This document shows, piece after piece, positions 1 through 7,191 of a stretch of DNA of 31,305 nt; position 1 is the stretch's first letter; every line of letters begins with the position of its first letter. This DNA comes from Bacteroidaceae bacterium (GTDB lineage Bacteria; Bacteroidota; Bacteroidia; Bacteroidales; Bacteroidaceae): positions 1 to 31,305 of the forward strand of contig CAAHEN010000206.1 of NCBI GenBank assembly GCA_900772575.1, read 5' to 3'. The notes beneath the pieces were generated by a model that was not told where the DNA came from, ran no database searches, and saw only the letters and a program-made list of their open reading frames with translations. Both the position numbers and the translations under genes were made by a program.

Positions 1-144
1 GGGAGTGGCTGGCTGTAAGGACGTTATGGGCGCGGCGCGGCAAAAAGGAGGAAAACATGGTAAACGGCGGCGTCCGCCGCCGCATTTCTGCCGGTTTCGG
101 GATGTTAAAATACCGCGAAAACCAAACTTTCCTCCCGCCCAAGC

Positions 145-175
145 CTTGCCAATTCAAAAAATCTCTGTACATTTG
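145..175 (+). promoter_or_regulatory. Bacteroidetes-type promoter for a short transcript
   Basis: CTTG at 145-148 is followed after exactly 19 nt by TACATTTG at 168-175, a perfect TAnnTTTG -7 box. Transcription would start near 181-183 and meet a 13 bp perfect hairpin at 226-256, so the predicted product is a short RNA with no plausible ORF. Confidence 0.6.
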
Positions 176-180
176 CACAA

Positions 181-262
181 AATGTCGTTCTCTTCCGCAG
201 AGACCGACACAACGCAAAAATCCAGGCCACCCGTTTCCGCGAGGGAAACGGGTGGCTTATTT
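181..262 (+). ncRNA. Candidate short RNA of about 80 nt
   Basis: This is defined only by a well-formed promoter just upstream and a terminator-like hairpin at its end. No start codon with a sensible frame lies inside, and no gene follows for 700 bp, so a leader or attenuator role is unlikely. I do not recognise an RNA family. Apart from the terminal hairpin I see little strong pairing, so this could equally be a transcriptional dead end. Its layout resembles the promoter-hairpin unit inside the dispersed repeat 250 bp downstream. Confidence 0.35.
226..262 (+). terminator. Intrinsic-terminator-like hairpin
   Basis: GCCACCCGTTTCC (226-238) pairs perfectly with GGAAACGGGTGGC (244-256) across a 5-nt loop. 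A T-rich tail, TTATTTTTA, follows. It would end the short transcript begun at about 181. Confidence 0.6.
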
Positions 263-426
263 TTATCTGACAAGATTGGCCCAGTCTGGAATGGAACCGA
301 GGAAACGGAAAGCGGGGTAGCAAGAGACCGCGGCGGTGGCTCACGCTTTTTGGAGTTATGGCACCTGGCCACTCCTTGATGCGCGCTTCCTGCCATCGAC
401 CAAAGAAAAATTCGGCTTTAACACTG

Positions 427-458
427 CTTGCTTTCAGCTCCAGAAAACAGTATATTTG
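427..458 (+). promoter_or_regulatory. Promoter inside the left dispersed repeat
   Basis: CTTG at 427-430, a 20-nt spacer and TATATTTG at 451-458 fit the Bacteroidetes consensus. The predicted start near 465 lies only a few bases ahead of a perfect hairpin (469-494). The right repeat copy keeps the arrangement with a weaker box (CATATTTG). Confidence 0.5.
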
Positions 459-468
459 CAGTAGAGGA

Positions 469-494
469 ATGGGCCATCCGGGCGGATGGCCCAT
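469..494 (+). other. Hairpin just after the repeat's promoter
   Basis: ATGGGCCATCC (469-479) pairs perfectly with GGATGGCCCAT (484-494) across a 4-nt loop. No T tract follows, so this is not a canonical terminator. The corresponding hairpin in the right copy has a different stem sequence but still pairs, which suggests the structure matters rather than the sequence. Confidence 0.7.
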
Positions 495-777
495 ATTCGT
501 GCCCTACCGCCGCCCACATTGTCCGTATGTGGCATAAAATCGGCCCTAGGTTTCGGAAAACTGGCCCTAGCCCCGGAAAAATTTGCTCCGAGCTAATTCA
601 AACTTCCCCCAAGGCAGTTTCATCAAATTCCTATTTTAACATTCCGAGCCCGATCAATAGTTAAATAGGTTAAGGTGCCGTTTCGGCAATCGGAACGAAA
701 AAGTGAAGTGGTGGGTGGCGCAGTGTTATATTATGGGGCAACAGGAAACCGCACAACGGCGCCACCGCCATTGCTTC

Positions 778-808
778 AACCCTAATCAGTCATTAGATTT
801 CGTGATGA
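778..808 (-). repeat. 31 bp inverted repeat arm, TCTAATGACC family
   Basis: The reverse complement of this arm matches 2120-2150 with only two or three differences (shared ATCACGAAATCTAATGAC, then YGATTWGGGTT). The two arms face each other across the RNA methyltransferase gene. The core TCTAATGACYGATTWGGGT recurs twice more at 1932-1978. Confidence 0.75.
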
Positions 809-1003
809 CTGTTTTGGGTTCAAGGCGAAACAAATTGTGGAAAGTCACGCTCAGAATAAAAAGGTATGCTTACCTTTGTCCATACCGACAGATGCGGTCC
901 GAGATATCATAAGACAAGGAGAAAGAACCGAATCCAGCCAAGACATGCCATCCCGTTCAACGGTGTAAAACGGCCATTGGCACCATATATATATAATACA
1001 CAT

Positions 1004-1807
1004 ATGCCTATCATCGAAATAGACCGTCTCGACGCCCCGGGGGTCGATGTATTCCATACGCTCACCGAAGCCCAACTGCGCAACAAACTCGAACCGGGCA
1101 AGGGCATCTTCATCGCCGAGAGCCCCAAAGTGATACGTGTGGCACTCAGCGCGGGCTACCTGCCTCTGGCCCTGCTCTGCGAGCGACGTCACATCACGGG
1201 TGACGCCGCCGACATCGTCCAAGCGCTCCCCGCCACGACACCGGTCTACACCGGCAGCCGTGAACTGCTGGCAGCACTGACGGGCTATACCCTGACGCGC
1301 GGCGTGCTGTGCGCCATGCGCCGCCCCACCCTGCCGACGGTCGAAACAATATGCCGCTGCGCCCGCCGCGTCGTGGTCATCGACGGCGTCGTCGACACGA
1401 CCAACATCGGCGCTATCTTCCGGTCGGCGGCAGCGCTGGGCATAGACGCCGTGCTGCTCACCCCGACATCATGCGATCCCCTCAATCGCCGCGCCGTCCG
1501 CGTCTCGATGGGGAGCGTCTTTCTCGTGCCATGGACGTGGACAGACGATGCGTCGGCAGCCCTCGCCCCACTCGGTTTTCGCACCGCCGCCATGGCCCTG
1601 ACCGCTGACGCTGTACCGATCGACGACCCGCGACTGGCAACCGAACCGCGTCTGGCCATCGTCATGGGGACTGAGGGCGACGGTCTCCCGCACAAGGCCA
1701 TCGCCGCCGCCGACTATGTGGTGCGCATTCCCATGGCACATGGCGTCGACTCGCTCAATGTGGCCGCTGCCGCAGCCGTGGCATTCTGGGCGTTGCGGGC
1801 GCGGTGA
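1004..1807 (+). CDS. TrmH/SpoU-family RNA 2'-O-methyltransferase
   Basis: This 267-residue protein belongs to the SPOUT superfamily of enzymes that transfer methyl from S-adenosylmethionine to a ribose 2'-hydroxyl of tRNA or rRNA. All three SpoU motifs are visible: NIGAIFR at residues 134-140 with the catalytic-type Asn and Arg, MGTEGDGL at 221-228, and IPM...DSLNVA at 242-254, which forms the trefoil-knot cofactor site. Residues 1-105 look like the N-terminal substrate-binding region (GIFIAESPKVIRVAL) seen in larger TrmH/RlmB-type members. I chose the ATG at 1004 because upstream in-frame sequence is unlike protein and the conserved region begins shortly after. The gene stands alone between repeat-rich intergenic regions. 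The exact target nucleotide cannot be read from the sequence. Confidence 0.93.
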   Translation: MPIIEIDRLDAPGVDVFHTLTEAQLRNKLEPGKGIFIAESPKVIRVALSAGYLPLALLCERRHITGDAADIVQALPATTPVYTGSRELLAALTGYTLTRGVLCAMRRPTLPTVETICRCARRVVVIDGVVDTTNIGAIFRSAAALGIDAVLLTPTSCDPLNRRAVRVSMGSVFLVPWTWTDDASAALAPLGFRTAAMALTADAVPIDDPRLATEPRLAIVMGTEGDGLPHKAIAAADYVVRIPMAHGVDSLNVAAAAAVAFWALRAR

Positions 1808-1931
1808 CCAAAATTCAATGAACGGTTTTGGCTTATTTGAAATAATGAGGCGCGACACATGCTATGCCGCCCCGTTCCAGGGCTTCGCTGTGTTCTGAAC
1901 CAGGAGCCGCACCTGTGTATCTGCCCCATTA

Positions 1932-1978
1932 CGGTCTAATGACCGATTAGGGTAAAATCCAAACCGGTCATTAGACCG
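1932..1978. repeat. 14 bp perfect inverted repeat made of two TCTAATGACC units
   Basis: CGGTCTAATGACCG (1932-1945) and its reverse complement (1965-1978) are separated by 19 nt. Each arm is itself a near-palindrome around its centre and belongs to the same TCTAATGACC family found at 778-808 and 2120-2150. It could form a long hairpin or bind a dimeric protein. No T tract follows. Confidence 0.75.
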
Positions 1979-2119
1979 CAACGGGGAAACCCTAACATAG
2001 CATTGGCTTTTCGTATGCTTTTCGCCTTTTGCCGGCATCTTTTCATTCCTCTTTCAGTCGAATAGCCCGCTATACTCCTTCAAGAGAGAATAAAAATCTG
2101 CCTGACAAAAGCCTGAGAA

Positions 2120-2150
2120 TCATCACGAAATCTAATGACCGATTTGGGTT
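2120..2150 (+). repeat. 31 bp repeat arm, mate of 778-808
   Basis: ATCACGAAATCTAATGACC continues into GATTTGGGTT, matching the reverse complement of 778-808. It lies just upstream of the promoter of the SGNH operon, so it could double as a regulatory site there. Confidence 0.75.
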
Positions 2151-2165
2151 AAAAAGCCGGGCACA

Positions 2166-2197
2166 GTTGGACATCCCGATTATAATGACTAACTTTG
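2166..2197 (+). promoter_or_regulatory. Promoter of the SGNH-SGNH-MBOAT operon
   Basis: GTTG at 2166-2169, a 20-nt spacer and TAACTTTG at 2190-2197 form a good Bacteroidetes promoter. The predicted start near 2203 gives a leader of about 50 nt to the ATG at 2256. Confidence 0.65.
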
Positions 2198-2255
2198 CGC
2201 CCTGAAAATCTGCCGCTTGCACAACAGAGCGGCCTTTACACGCAGTAACCACCGA

Positions 2256-3617
2256 ATGAAGAAACCCCTGCAAGGGCCGGCCCGGCCGGCTCTCTTCTTA
2301 TGTCTGATTGCCGTTGTCCTGCTGGGACTCCACTTCGTTCCCGCCTTCAGCATCGGCGGCTACGAGGTCAAGCCCGTCGACTTGCTCTCCGACGTTGTCA
2401 GTGAGCCAGGCCCCGACGGCAGCGGCATCGCTGTGCCCAAGAGCGCCGAGGCGCTGCGCAAGGAAGCCGAAGTGCGTCGCGACACGTGTCCGCCGGGCCT
2501 GACCTGCATCGAAGACTACTCCACCGATGGGCGAGGCATGGCACCGTTCTATGCCGCGCTGGCCGACCGTGGCCGGCTCAACCGCCCGGTGCGCATCGCC
2601 TACTTCGGTGACTCCTTTATAGAGGCCGACATCCTGACCGCCGATCTCCGCGCCATGCTGCAAAACCGCTACGGCGGTTGCGGCGTAGGCTTTGTCGACA
2701 TAGCTTCACCTTTCACGAAACTGCGCTCATCCGTGACCCACAAGTCGAGTGGCTGGACAGACCACAGCGTGCTGGAGAAAGCAGGCTGTGACAAGCGGCT
2801 GCTGGGTATCAGTGGCCGGTATGCCACCGCAGGCCCTGGAGCCACCATCAGCTATGGCGGCGTCAGGGAATACGCCCACCTCGACAGTTTCGAGATGGCT
2901 ACGCTCTATGCCACCGGCACAGCGCCGCTGAACGTCACCGCCGCAGCCAACGGCGGCAGCGCCCGCACCCTCAGCAACGGCGGCAACAGCCAAGTTCGCA
3001 CCGCTACCCTCATCCAGCACATGGGGCGTGTTGACTTCACACTGCACAGCAACACCACCGCTTTCGGCGTGGCGCTGGAGGGCACACGCGGCGTCACCGT
3101 CGACAATTTCTCACTGCGCGGCAGCAGTGGGTTGCCACTGGCCAGTATCCCCGATGGCCACCTGTCACAGTTGTATGCCGTGAGGCCCTACGACCTCATT
3201 GTCTTACAGTTCGGCCTCAACGTGGCCAGCAAGAACCAGCTGAAATATGACACCTACATACACGGCATGAGGAAGGTGATAGACCGTTTCCGCCACCTCT
3301 TCCCCGGCGCGGGCATTCTTGTCGTCGGTATCGGCGACCGTGAGGATCGCGGTACAAACGGGACGCTCCGCACCATGCCTGCCGTGAAAGCGCTGATGGG
3401 CTATCAGCAGGCCATGGCGGCCGAAGCCGGTGTGGCCTATTGGAACCTCTACCAGGCCATGGGCGGCGAAGGTGCCATCAGACGCATGGCCGACGCCAAG
3501 CCGGCCGAAGCGGGGAAGGACTACACACACATCAACCACCGCGGCGGCAAGCGGGTAGCCACAATGCTCTACCGCGCCCTCGTCTTCGGTTATGGCCAAT
3601 ACCTGAAATCAAACTAA
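2256..3617 (+). CDS. Exported SGNH/GDSL-hydrolase-like protein
   Basis: This is a 453-residue envelope protein with an uncleaved signal anchor or signal peptide at about residues 11-31. SGNH features are present: GDSF with the candidate nucleophile Ser120, a block ending in LQFGLN, and a C-terminal D-Y-T-H (Asp422/His425) as the remaining catalytic residues. The middle (about 180-310) is a beta-rich insertion, a jelly-roll-like region in such proteins. SGNH proteins next to MBOAT acyltransferases usually transfer or remove acetyl groups on extracytoplasmic glycans, as with AlgX/AlgJ and PatB. I infer that role here. The start at 2256 is preferred over one 39 bases upstream because the signal sequence begins there (MKKPLQG). 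It is the first gene of a three-gene operon, with the next ATG 6 nt after the stop. Confidence 0.85.
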   Translation: MKKPLQGPARPALFLCLIAVVLLGLHFVPAFSIGGYEVKPVDLLSDVVSEPGPDGSGIAVPKSAEALRKEAEVRRDTCPPGLTCIEDYSTDGRGMAPFYAALADRGRLNRPVRIAYFGDSFIEADILTADLRAMLQNRYGGCGVGFVDIASPFTKLRSSVTHKSSGWTDHSVLEKAGCDKRLLGISGRYATAGPGATISYGGVREYAHLDSFEMATLYATGTAPLNVTAAANGGSARTLSNGGNSQVRTATLIQHMGRVDFTLHSNTTAFGVALEGTRGVTVDNFSLRGSSGLPLASIPDGHLSQLYAVRPYDLIVLQFGLNVASKNQLKYDTYIHGMRKVIDRFRHLFPGAGILVVGIGDREDRGTNGTLRTMPAVKALMGYQQAMAAEAGVAYWNLYQAMGGEGAIRRMADAKPAEAGKDYTHINHRGGKRVATMLYRALVFGYGQYLKSN

Positions 3618-3623
3618 ACGCCT

Positions 3624-4601
3624 ATGAATCTTATCAAGAATATCAAATGGGTGGCCCTGCTGACCTTCGTGCTGGGCTATGTCGTCTCCACTGCCACTGC
3701 CGGCAACGAGGCTGCGCCAAAGGGAACGTCCGACACACGCAAGGCTGACAACCAGGAGACTGCCGACAAAAACGCCACCAGCGCCGCGCCGCGCTGGGCC
3801 TCGGTGGACATCGGGGAGGCCATGCCGGCCTACTTCGCTGACAGCCAGCCCAACGTCATCAACCGCGCCGAAGGCCTGAACCAGATCTTCGACGTGCTCT
3901 GCAAGAGCGGACGCCCCCTGCGTGTGTTGCAGCTCGGCGACTCCCACGTGGCCGGAAAGTGCTACCCCCAAGCGGTCAGGAGCACGCTCCAGACAGCGTG
4001 GGGCGAAGCGGCCCCCGACTCGCTCAACGGCGGGCTCGTCTACAAATTCATCGGCAAGAACGGCGCACGCGCCGCCGACTTCGCCACGGCACACCGCATG
4101 GAGCAGGTGACGGACGCGGCACCGGATCTGATCATCCTCTCATTCGGCACCAACGAATGCCACAGCATGCGCTACGACGCGACGCAGCACCGTGCACAGC
4201 TGGAACGGCTCTACAGCATGCTGAAGGAGACCTGTCCCGATGCTGTCATCATGATGACCACACCACCGGGCGACTACCTGACCTCACGCTCTGTGCGCTA
4301 TGTCCGCAACAGGAACGGCAAGCGCCGCCGCATCGTGCGCACCACCTCACGCATCAACCCGATGAGCCAGCGCTGCGCGGCTGTGCTGGAAGATTTCGGC
4401 ACCGCCCACGGCCTGCCCGTCTGGGACCTGAACAGCATCGCCGGCGGCACAGACGCCGTACGCAACTGGTCGGCGGGCAAGCTGATGCGCGGTGACCGCA
4501 TCCACTTCACGCCAGAGGGCTATGCCCTACAGGGCCGCATGCTCGCAGCAGCCATCCTGTCCGCCTACAACGACTATGTGAAACTGGATTCCAGAAGCTA
4601 A
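3624..4601 (+). CDS. Second exported SGNH/GDSL-hydrolase-like protein
   Basis: This 325-residue protein has an N-terminal hydrophobic segment (residues 9-26, ending near ATAG), consistent with export, then a charged Thr/Asn/Ala linker to about residue 58. The SGNH core follows: LQLGDSH with Ser107, SFGTNE with Gly175 and Asn177, and DRIHFTPEG with Asp291/His294. All four canonical blocks are recognisable, more clearly than in the upstream gene, so this one looks like a competent esterase or acyltransferase. It sits between the first SGNH protein and the MBOAT protein, 6 nt and 65 nt away. The two SGNH proteins differ in size and are not close copies, so they probably take different steps or substrates of one acylation pathway. 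Confidence 0.87.
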   Translation: MNLIKNIKWVALLTFVLGYVVSTATAGNEAAPKGTSDTRKADNQETADKNATSAAPRWASVDIGEAMPAYFADSQPNVINRAEGLNQIFDVLCKSGRPLRVLQLGDSHVAGKCYPQAVRSTLQTAWGEAAPDSLNGGLVYKFIGKNGARAADFATAHRMEQVTDAAPDLIILSFGTNECHSMRYDATQHRAQLERLYSMLKETCPDAVIMMTTPPGDYLTSRSVRYVRNRNGKRRRIVRTTSRINPMSQRCAAVLEDFGTAHGLPVWDLNSIAGGTDAVRNWSAGKLMRGDRIHFTPEGYALQGRMLAAAILSAYNDYVKLDSRS

Positions 4602-4666
4602 GGCACCCTTTCCAGCCTTGCCATGACGCCTTAACGGCGCATCCCCCTAACGTCAAGAAACAGACA

Positions 4667-6148
4667 ATGTCTTTCGTCGACAACCTCTTGGGCGTACTCA
4701 GTTTCTCGCCCACCGACCCGCTGCTCTTCAACAGCGGGCTATTCTTGCTGCTCCTCGCCGCCTTCAGCATCGGCTATGCCCTGCTCTCGGGACAGCGCAC
4801 AGTAGCGGTGCGCCTCCTCTACGTCACGGCCTTTTCCTATTATTTCTACTATAAGAACGCCGGTGCCTACTGTGCCCTGTTGGCACTCATCACGCTCGTA
4901 AACTTCGGCGCAGCCATTGCCATGGAGCGCACCGCTTCACGCGCTGGCCGACGGGCTTGGTTGATAGTGGCCGTCAGTTTCATGCTCCTGCAGTTGGGCT
5001 TCTTCAAGTACACCAACTTCGTCTCCAGCGCTGTCATCCCCCTCTTCGGCGGCACGGCCACGACCTTCGATATCTTCGTGCCTCTGGGCATCTCGTTCTT
5101 CACGTTCCAGTCTCTGAGCTACATCGTCGACGTCTATCGCGGCCAGATGCGGGCCTCACGGCGCATTCTGGATTTTGCCTTCTTCGTCTCCTTCTTCCCG
5201 ACGCTTCTCTCCGGCCCTATCCTCCGGGCCCGCACGTTCCTGCCGCAGTTGCGCCAGCCACTCGCCGTCAGCCGGGCGGCATTCGGCATGGGGCTCTGGC
5301 TCATCATGGGAGGGCTGTTCAAGAAAGCCATTGTCTCCGACTATATCGGGGAAAACTTCGTCAACCGCATTTTCGACAATCCCACTCTCTACACGGGGTT
5401 GGAAAACCTCATCGGCGTCTACGGCTATGCGCTGAAACTCTACTGCGACTTCTCCGGCTACAGCGACATGGCCATCGGCATCGCCCTGTGGATGGGGCTT
5501 CAGATACCGGAAAACTTCCGTGCACCTTACAAGGCCGACAGCATCACAGACTTCTGGCGCCGCTGGCACATCTCACTCTCCACGTGGCTGCGCGACTACC
5601 TCTACATCTCAATGGGCGGCAACCGCTGTAGCCGGTGGCGGATGTATCTCAACCAGTTTCTGACGATGTTGCTCGGCGGCCTGTGGCACGGGGCGTCGTG
5701 GAACTTTGTCGTCTGGGGCTGCCTGCACGGCGTGGCCCTCTGCGTCCACAAAGCCTGGCAGCAGCTGTTGGGCCACGACAAGCACTATCACCCGGCAGGC
5801 TGGCACAGGCTTGTTGCGGTCATCGCGACGTTCCACCTCGTCTGCCTCTGCTGGCTGTTTTTCGCCAACACCACCTTCGAGGCCTCTGGCATCATGCTCA
5901 GCAAGATATTCACTGATTTCCACGGTGAGCTCATCGGACAATTTCTCACTGGCTATCCAGCCGTGACGGCTATCATCGTAGCCGGTTTCATCATCCATTT
6001 TTTCCCCTCCTCCTGGAACGAAGGCACGGGACGCCTCATCGGGCGCCTCCCCTTCACCGTGCAGGCCCTGTTGCTGCTTGCACTCATTGTCATCGTCGTG
6101 CAGGTGCGCGGCAGCGAAGTGCAGCCATTCATCTACCTACAGTTCTAA
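4667..6148 (+). CDS. MBOAT-family membrane O-acyltransferase (AlgI/DltB-like)
   Basis: This 493-residue polytopic membrane protein has many hydrophobic segments across its whole length. It carries the MBOAT signature: PLGISFFTFQSLSYIVDVYRG around 139-159, LYCDFSGYSDMAIG at 258-271, FWRRWHISLSTWLRDYLY at 297-314 with conserved His301, and GGLWHGASWN at 337-346 with the catalytic-type His341. Members such as AlgI, DltB and PatA move acyl groups from a cytoplasmic donor across the membrane to a secreted polymer, working with SGNH-type partners. Two such partners lie directly upstream. The polymer is not evident, as no polysaccharide genes adjoin. Transcription probably ends in the hairpin-bearing gap before the convergent DUF3298 gene. 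Confidence 0.93.
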   Translation: MSFVDNLLGVLSFSPTDPLLFNSGLFLLLLAAFSIGYALLSGQRTVAVRLLYVTAFSYYFYYKNAGAYCALLALITLVNFGAAIAMERTASRAGRRAWLIVAVSFMLLQLGFFKYTNFVSSAVIPLFGGTATTFDIFVPLGISFFTFQSLSYIVDVYRGQMRASRRILDFAFFVSFFPTLLSGPILRARTFLPQLRQPLAVSRAAFGMGLWLIMGGLFKKAIVSDYIGENFVNRIFDNPTLYTGLENLIGVYGYALKLYCDFSGYSDMAIGIALWMGLQIPENFRAPYKADSITDFWRRWHISLSTWLRDYLYISMGGNRCSRWRMYLNQFLTMLLGGLWHGASWNFVVWGCLHGVALCVHKAWQQLLGHDKHYHPAGWHRLVAVIATFHLVCLCWLFFANTTFEASGIMLSKIFTDFHGELIGQFLTGYPAVTAIIVAGFIIHFFPSSWNEGTGRLIGRLPFTVQALLLLALIVIVVQVRGSEVQPFIYLQF

Positions 6149-6167
6149 GGCTGTCCACAGCCCTACA

Positions 6168-6229
6168 CCAACAGCGCGTACCAGAACAGAGACACTATAT
6201 CGTATCTCCATTCCGGCACGCGCTGTTGG
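6168..6229. terminator. Inverted repeat between convergent operons
   Basis: CCAACAGCGCGT (6168-6179) pairs perfectly with ACGCGCTGTTGG (6218-6229) around a 38-nt loop. It lies between the MBOAT stop and the convergent DUF3298 stop. No T tract follows on either strand, so a terminator role is only plausible. Confidence 0.35.
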
Positions 6230-6306
6230 CCGTGAATTGTTCCCCAATCAACATTGGGAACCAATGGGAATTCTCGTCGCAGGCGCCCTGTGAGCGGCTT
6301 GTGACC

Positions 6307-7140
6307 TTACCGTGTGGTCTCCGGACTGTAGACGCTCTTGAGTAGCGTCAGGGCACGGGGCGTCAGAAGAGGCTTGACCGCAGCGTATGGCAAGGTACAG
6401 GCCGGCCGGCCGGCGGCGTAGGCGTCTATCTCATACTCCGCCCAGTTGAAGACAATGCCGTCCTTCATAAAAGCAGGCAGATTGGCAGGAAGCGCGAATG
6501 AGAACACACCGTCTGACGGGCCGTCGAAAGCCGGGGTATTGTCCTTATAGTACTGCTTGCGCAGGGCGTCCTTGAGCATCTCGGCGAGGCGCTGCTTGCC
6601 TTCCGCTGTGAAAATGTCGTCCCATGCCAGGCCATGGCCGTCAGACAGGTCGACGGTCAAGTGACGCTCGGTCGAACTGCCATGGGCCGCACCGCCATAG
6701 TAGACATAGCCCGTGAGGCCGAAGGTGGCAAACTCGGGCGTCTGATAAACGAGTTTCAAGGTGGCGTCGGACATGTTCGGCATTGTTGTCGGTGGCTCGC
6801 CCGCAGGCCCCCAGTCTTGTGTGTCGCGTTTGAACGTATCGGCCAATTCCCGCATGGTCGCTTTGACATCACCGAGGCTGTGCACCTTGACACCGCCGGC
6901 AATAAAGGCAGTCAGGGCACTGTCTACAGCGGCCTTGTGGCGACTGTCGGTGGTAGGCACGTCGGCCACGAAGCGGAAAGTGCTGGCAATACGGCTGTGC
7001 GGAGCCTTCAGCCGGAGGGTGTCGACGATGCTGTCTGTGGCGACAGCGAAGCGGTCATCAGCGGATTGTCCGCCGGTACATGCCGTTGCCAGTGCGGCTA
7101 CGGACAATGCGATAGGGAGCAGATTTGCAGTTTTCTTCAT
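6307..7140 (-). CDS. DUF3298 (RsiV-like) lipoprotein
   Basis: The 277-residue protein starts with a lipoprotein signal peptide, ALATAC, giving a lipidated Cys21. The C-terminal half has the DUF3298 pattern: a YYGGAAHGSS motif at about residues 147-156, then a strand that describes deposition along DLSDGHGLAWDDIF. In Bacillus RsiV the related region binds lysozyme, but in Bacteroidota the family is mostly uncharacterised. There is no anti-sigma domain here, so a signalling role should not be assumed. It lies 51 nt downstream of the AraC-type regulator on the same strand, with no TAnnTTTG box in the gap, so the two are probably co-transcribed. Confidence 0.82.
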   Translation of the reverse strand: MKKTANLLPIALSVAALATACTGGQSADDRFAVATDSIVDTLRLKAPHSRIASTFRFVADVPTTDSRHKAAVDSALTAFIAGGVKVHSLGDVKATMRELADTFKRDTQDWGPAGEPPTTMPNMSDATLKLVYQTPEFATFGLTGYVYYGGAAHGSSTERHLTVDLSDGHGLAWDDIFTAEGKQRLAEMLKDALRKQYYKDNTPAFDGPSDGVFSFALPANLPAFMKDGIVFNWAEYEIDAYAAGRPACTLPYAAVKPLLTPRALTLLKSVYSPETTR

Positions 7141-7191
7141 ATATCGAAAAGGGATAATGGTATGTCAGGATTGATGTTTCACGGGGCACCA

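Larger units (their letters stand above)
406..737 (+). repeat. Dispersed ~330 bp repeat, left copy (inverted mate at 30477-30807)
   Basis: This copy matches the reverse complement of 30477-30807 along its whole length. Three blocks are best conserved: the start, AATTCGGCTTTAACAC; a middle block beginning TGGCCCTAGCCCCGG (about 573-615); and the final 70 nt ending GTGTTATATTATGGG. The ends carry a short imperfect terminal inverted repeat, TTTAACACTGC against TATAACACTGC read from the other end. Inside are a promoter (427-458) and a hairpin (469-494). The left copy also has an internal near-duplication of a GGCCCTAG...CGGAAAA unit. No transposase is present, so the element would be non-autonomous if it is mobile at all. 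Confidence 0.8.
1..1003. other. Intergenic region with no supported gene
   Basis: No open frame here looks like a protein; the frames present are low-quality and mutually overlapping. The stretch contains a promoter-hairpin cassette (145-256), a 332 bp dispersed repeat with its own promoter and hairpin (406-737), and one arm of a 31 bp inverted repeat (778-808). A further perfect TACCTTTG box lies at 871-878, inside a small palindrome (AAAGGTA at 860-866 and TACCTTT at 871-877). That box could drive the methyltransferase gene with a leader of roughly 120 nt, but I see no good -33 element for it. The first ~140 bases show nothing I can name apart from a short GC-rich palindrome at 65-79. Confidence 0.7.
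1808..2255. other. Intergenic region between methyltransferase and SGNH operon
   Basis: There is no convincing gene. A weak hairpin (CCAAAA at 1808-1813 with TTTTGG at 1826-1831) follows the methyltransferase stop directly but is too short to call a terminator. The region then holds a perfect 14 bp palindrome pair (1932-1978), a 31 bp repeat arm (2120-2150) and a promoter (2166-2197). Confidence 0.7.

Noticed and set aside
5..379. Plus-strand open frame at the window start
   Set aside because: It runs through a promoter and a terminator hairpin, has no family features, and overlaps several equally poor frames.
703..912. Short frame resembling 30299-30511 (shared CYIMG)
   Set aside because: The likeness is only the end of the dispersed repeat (GTGTTATATTATGGG). 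The frames diverge completely after it.
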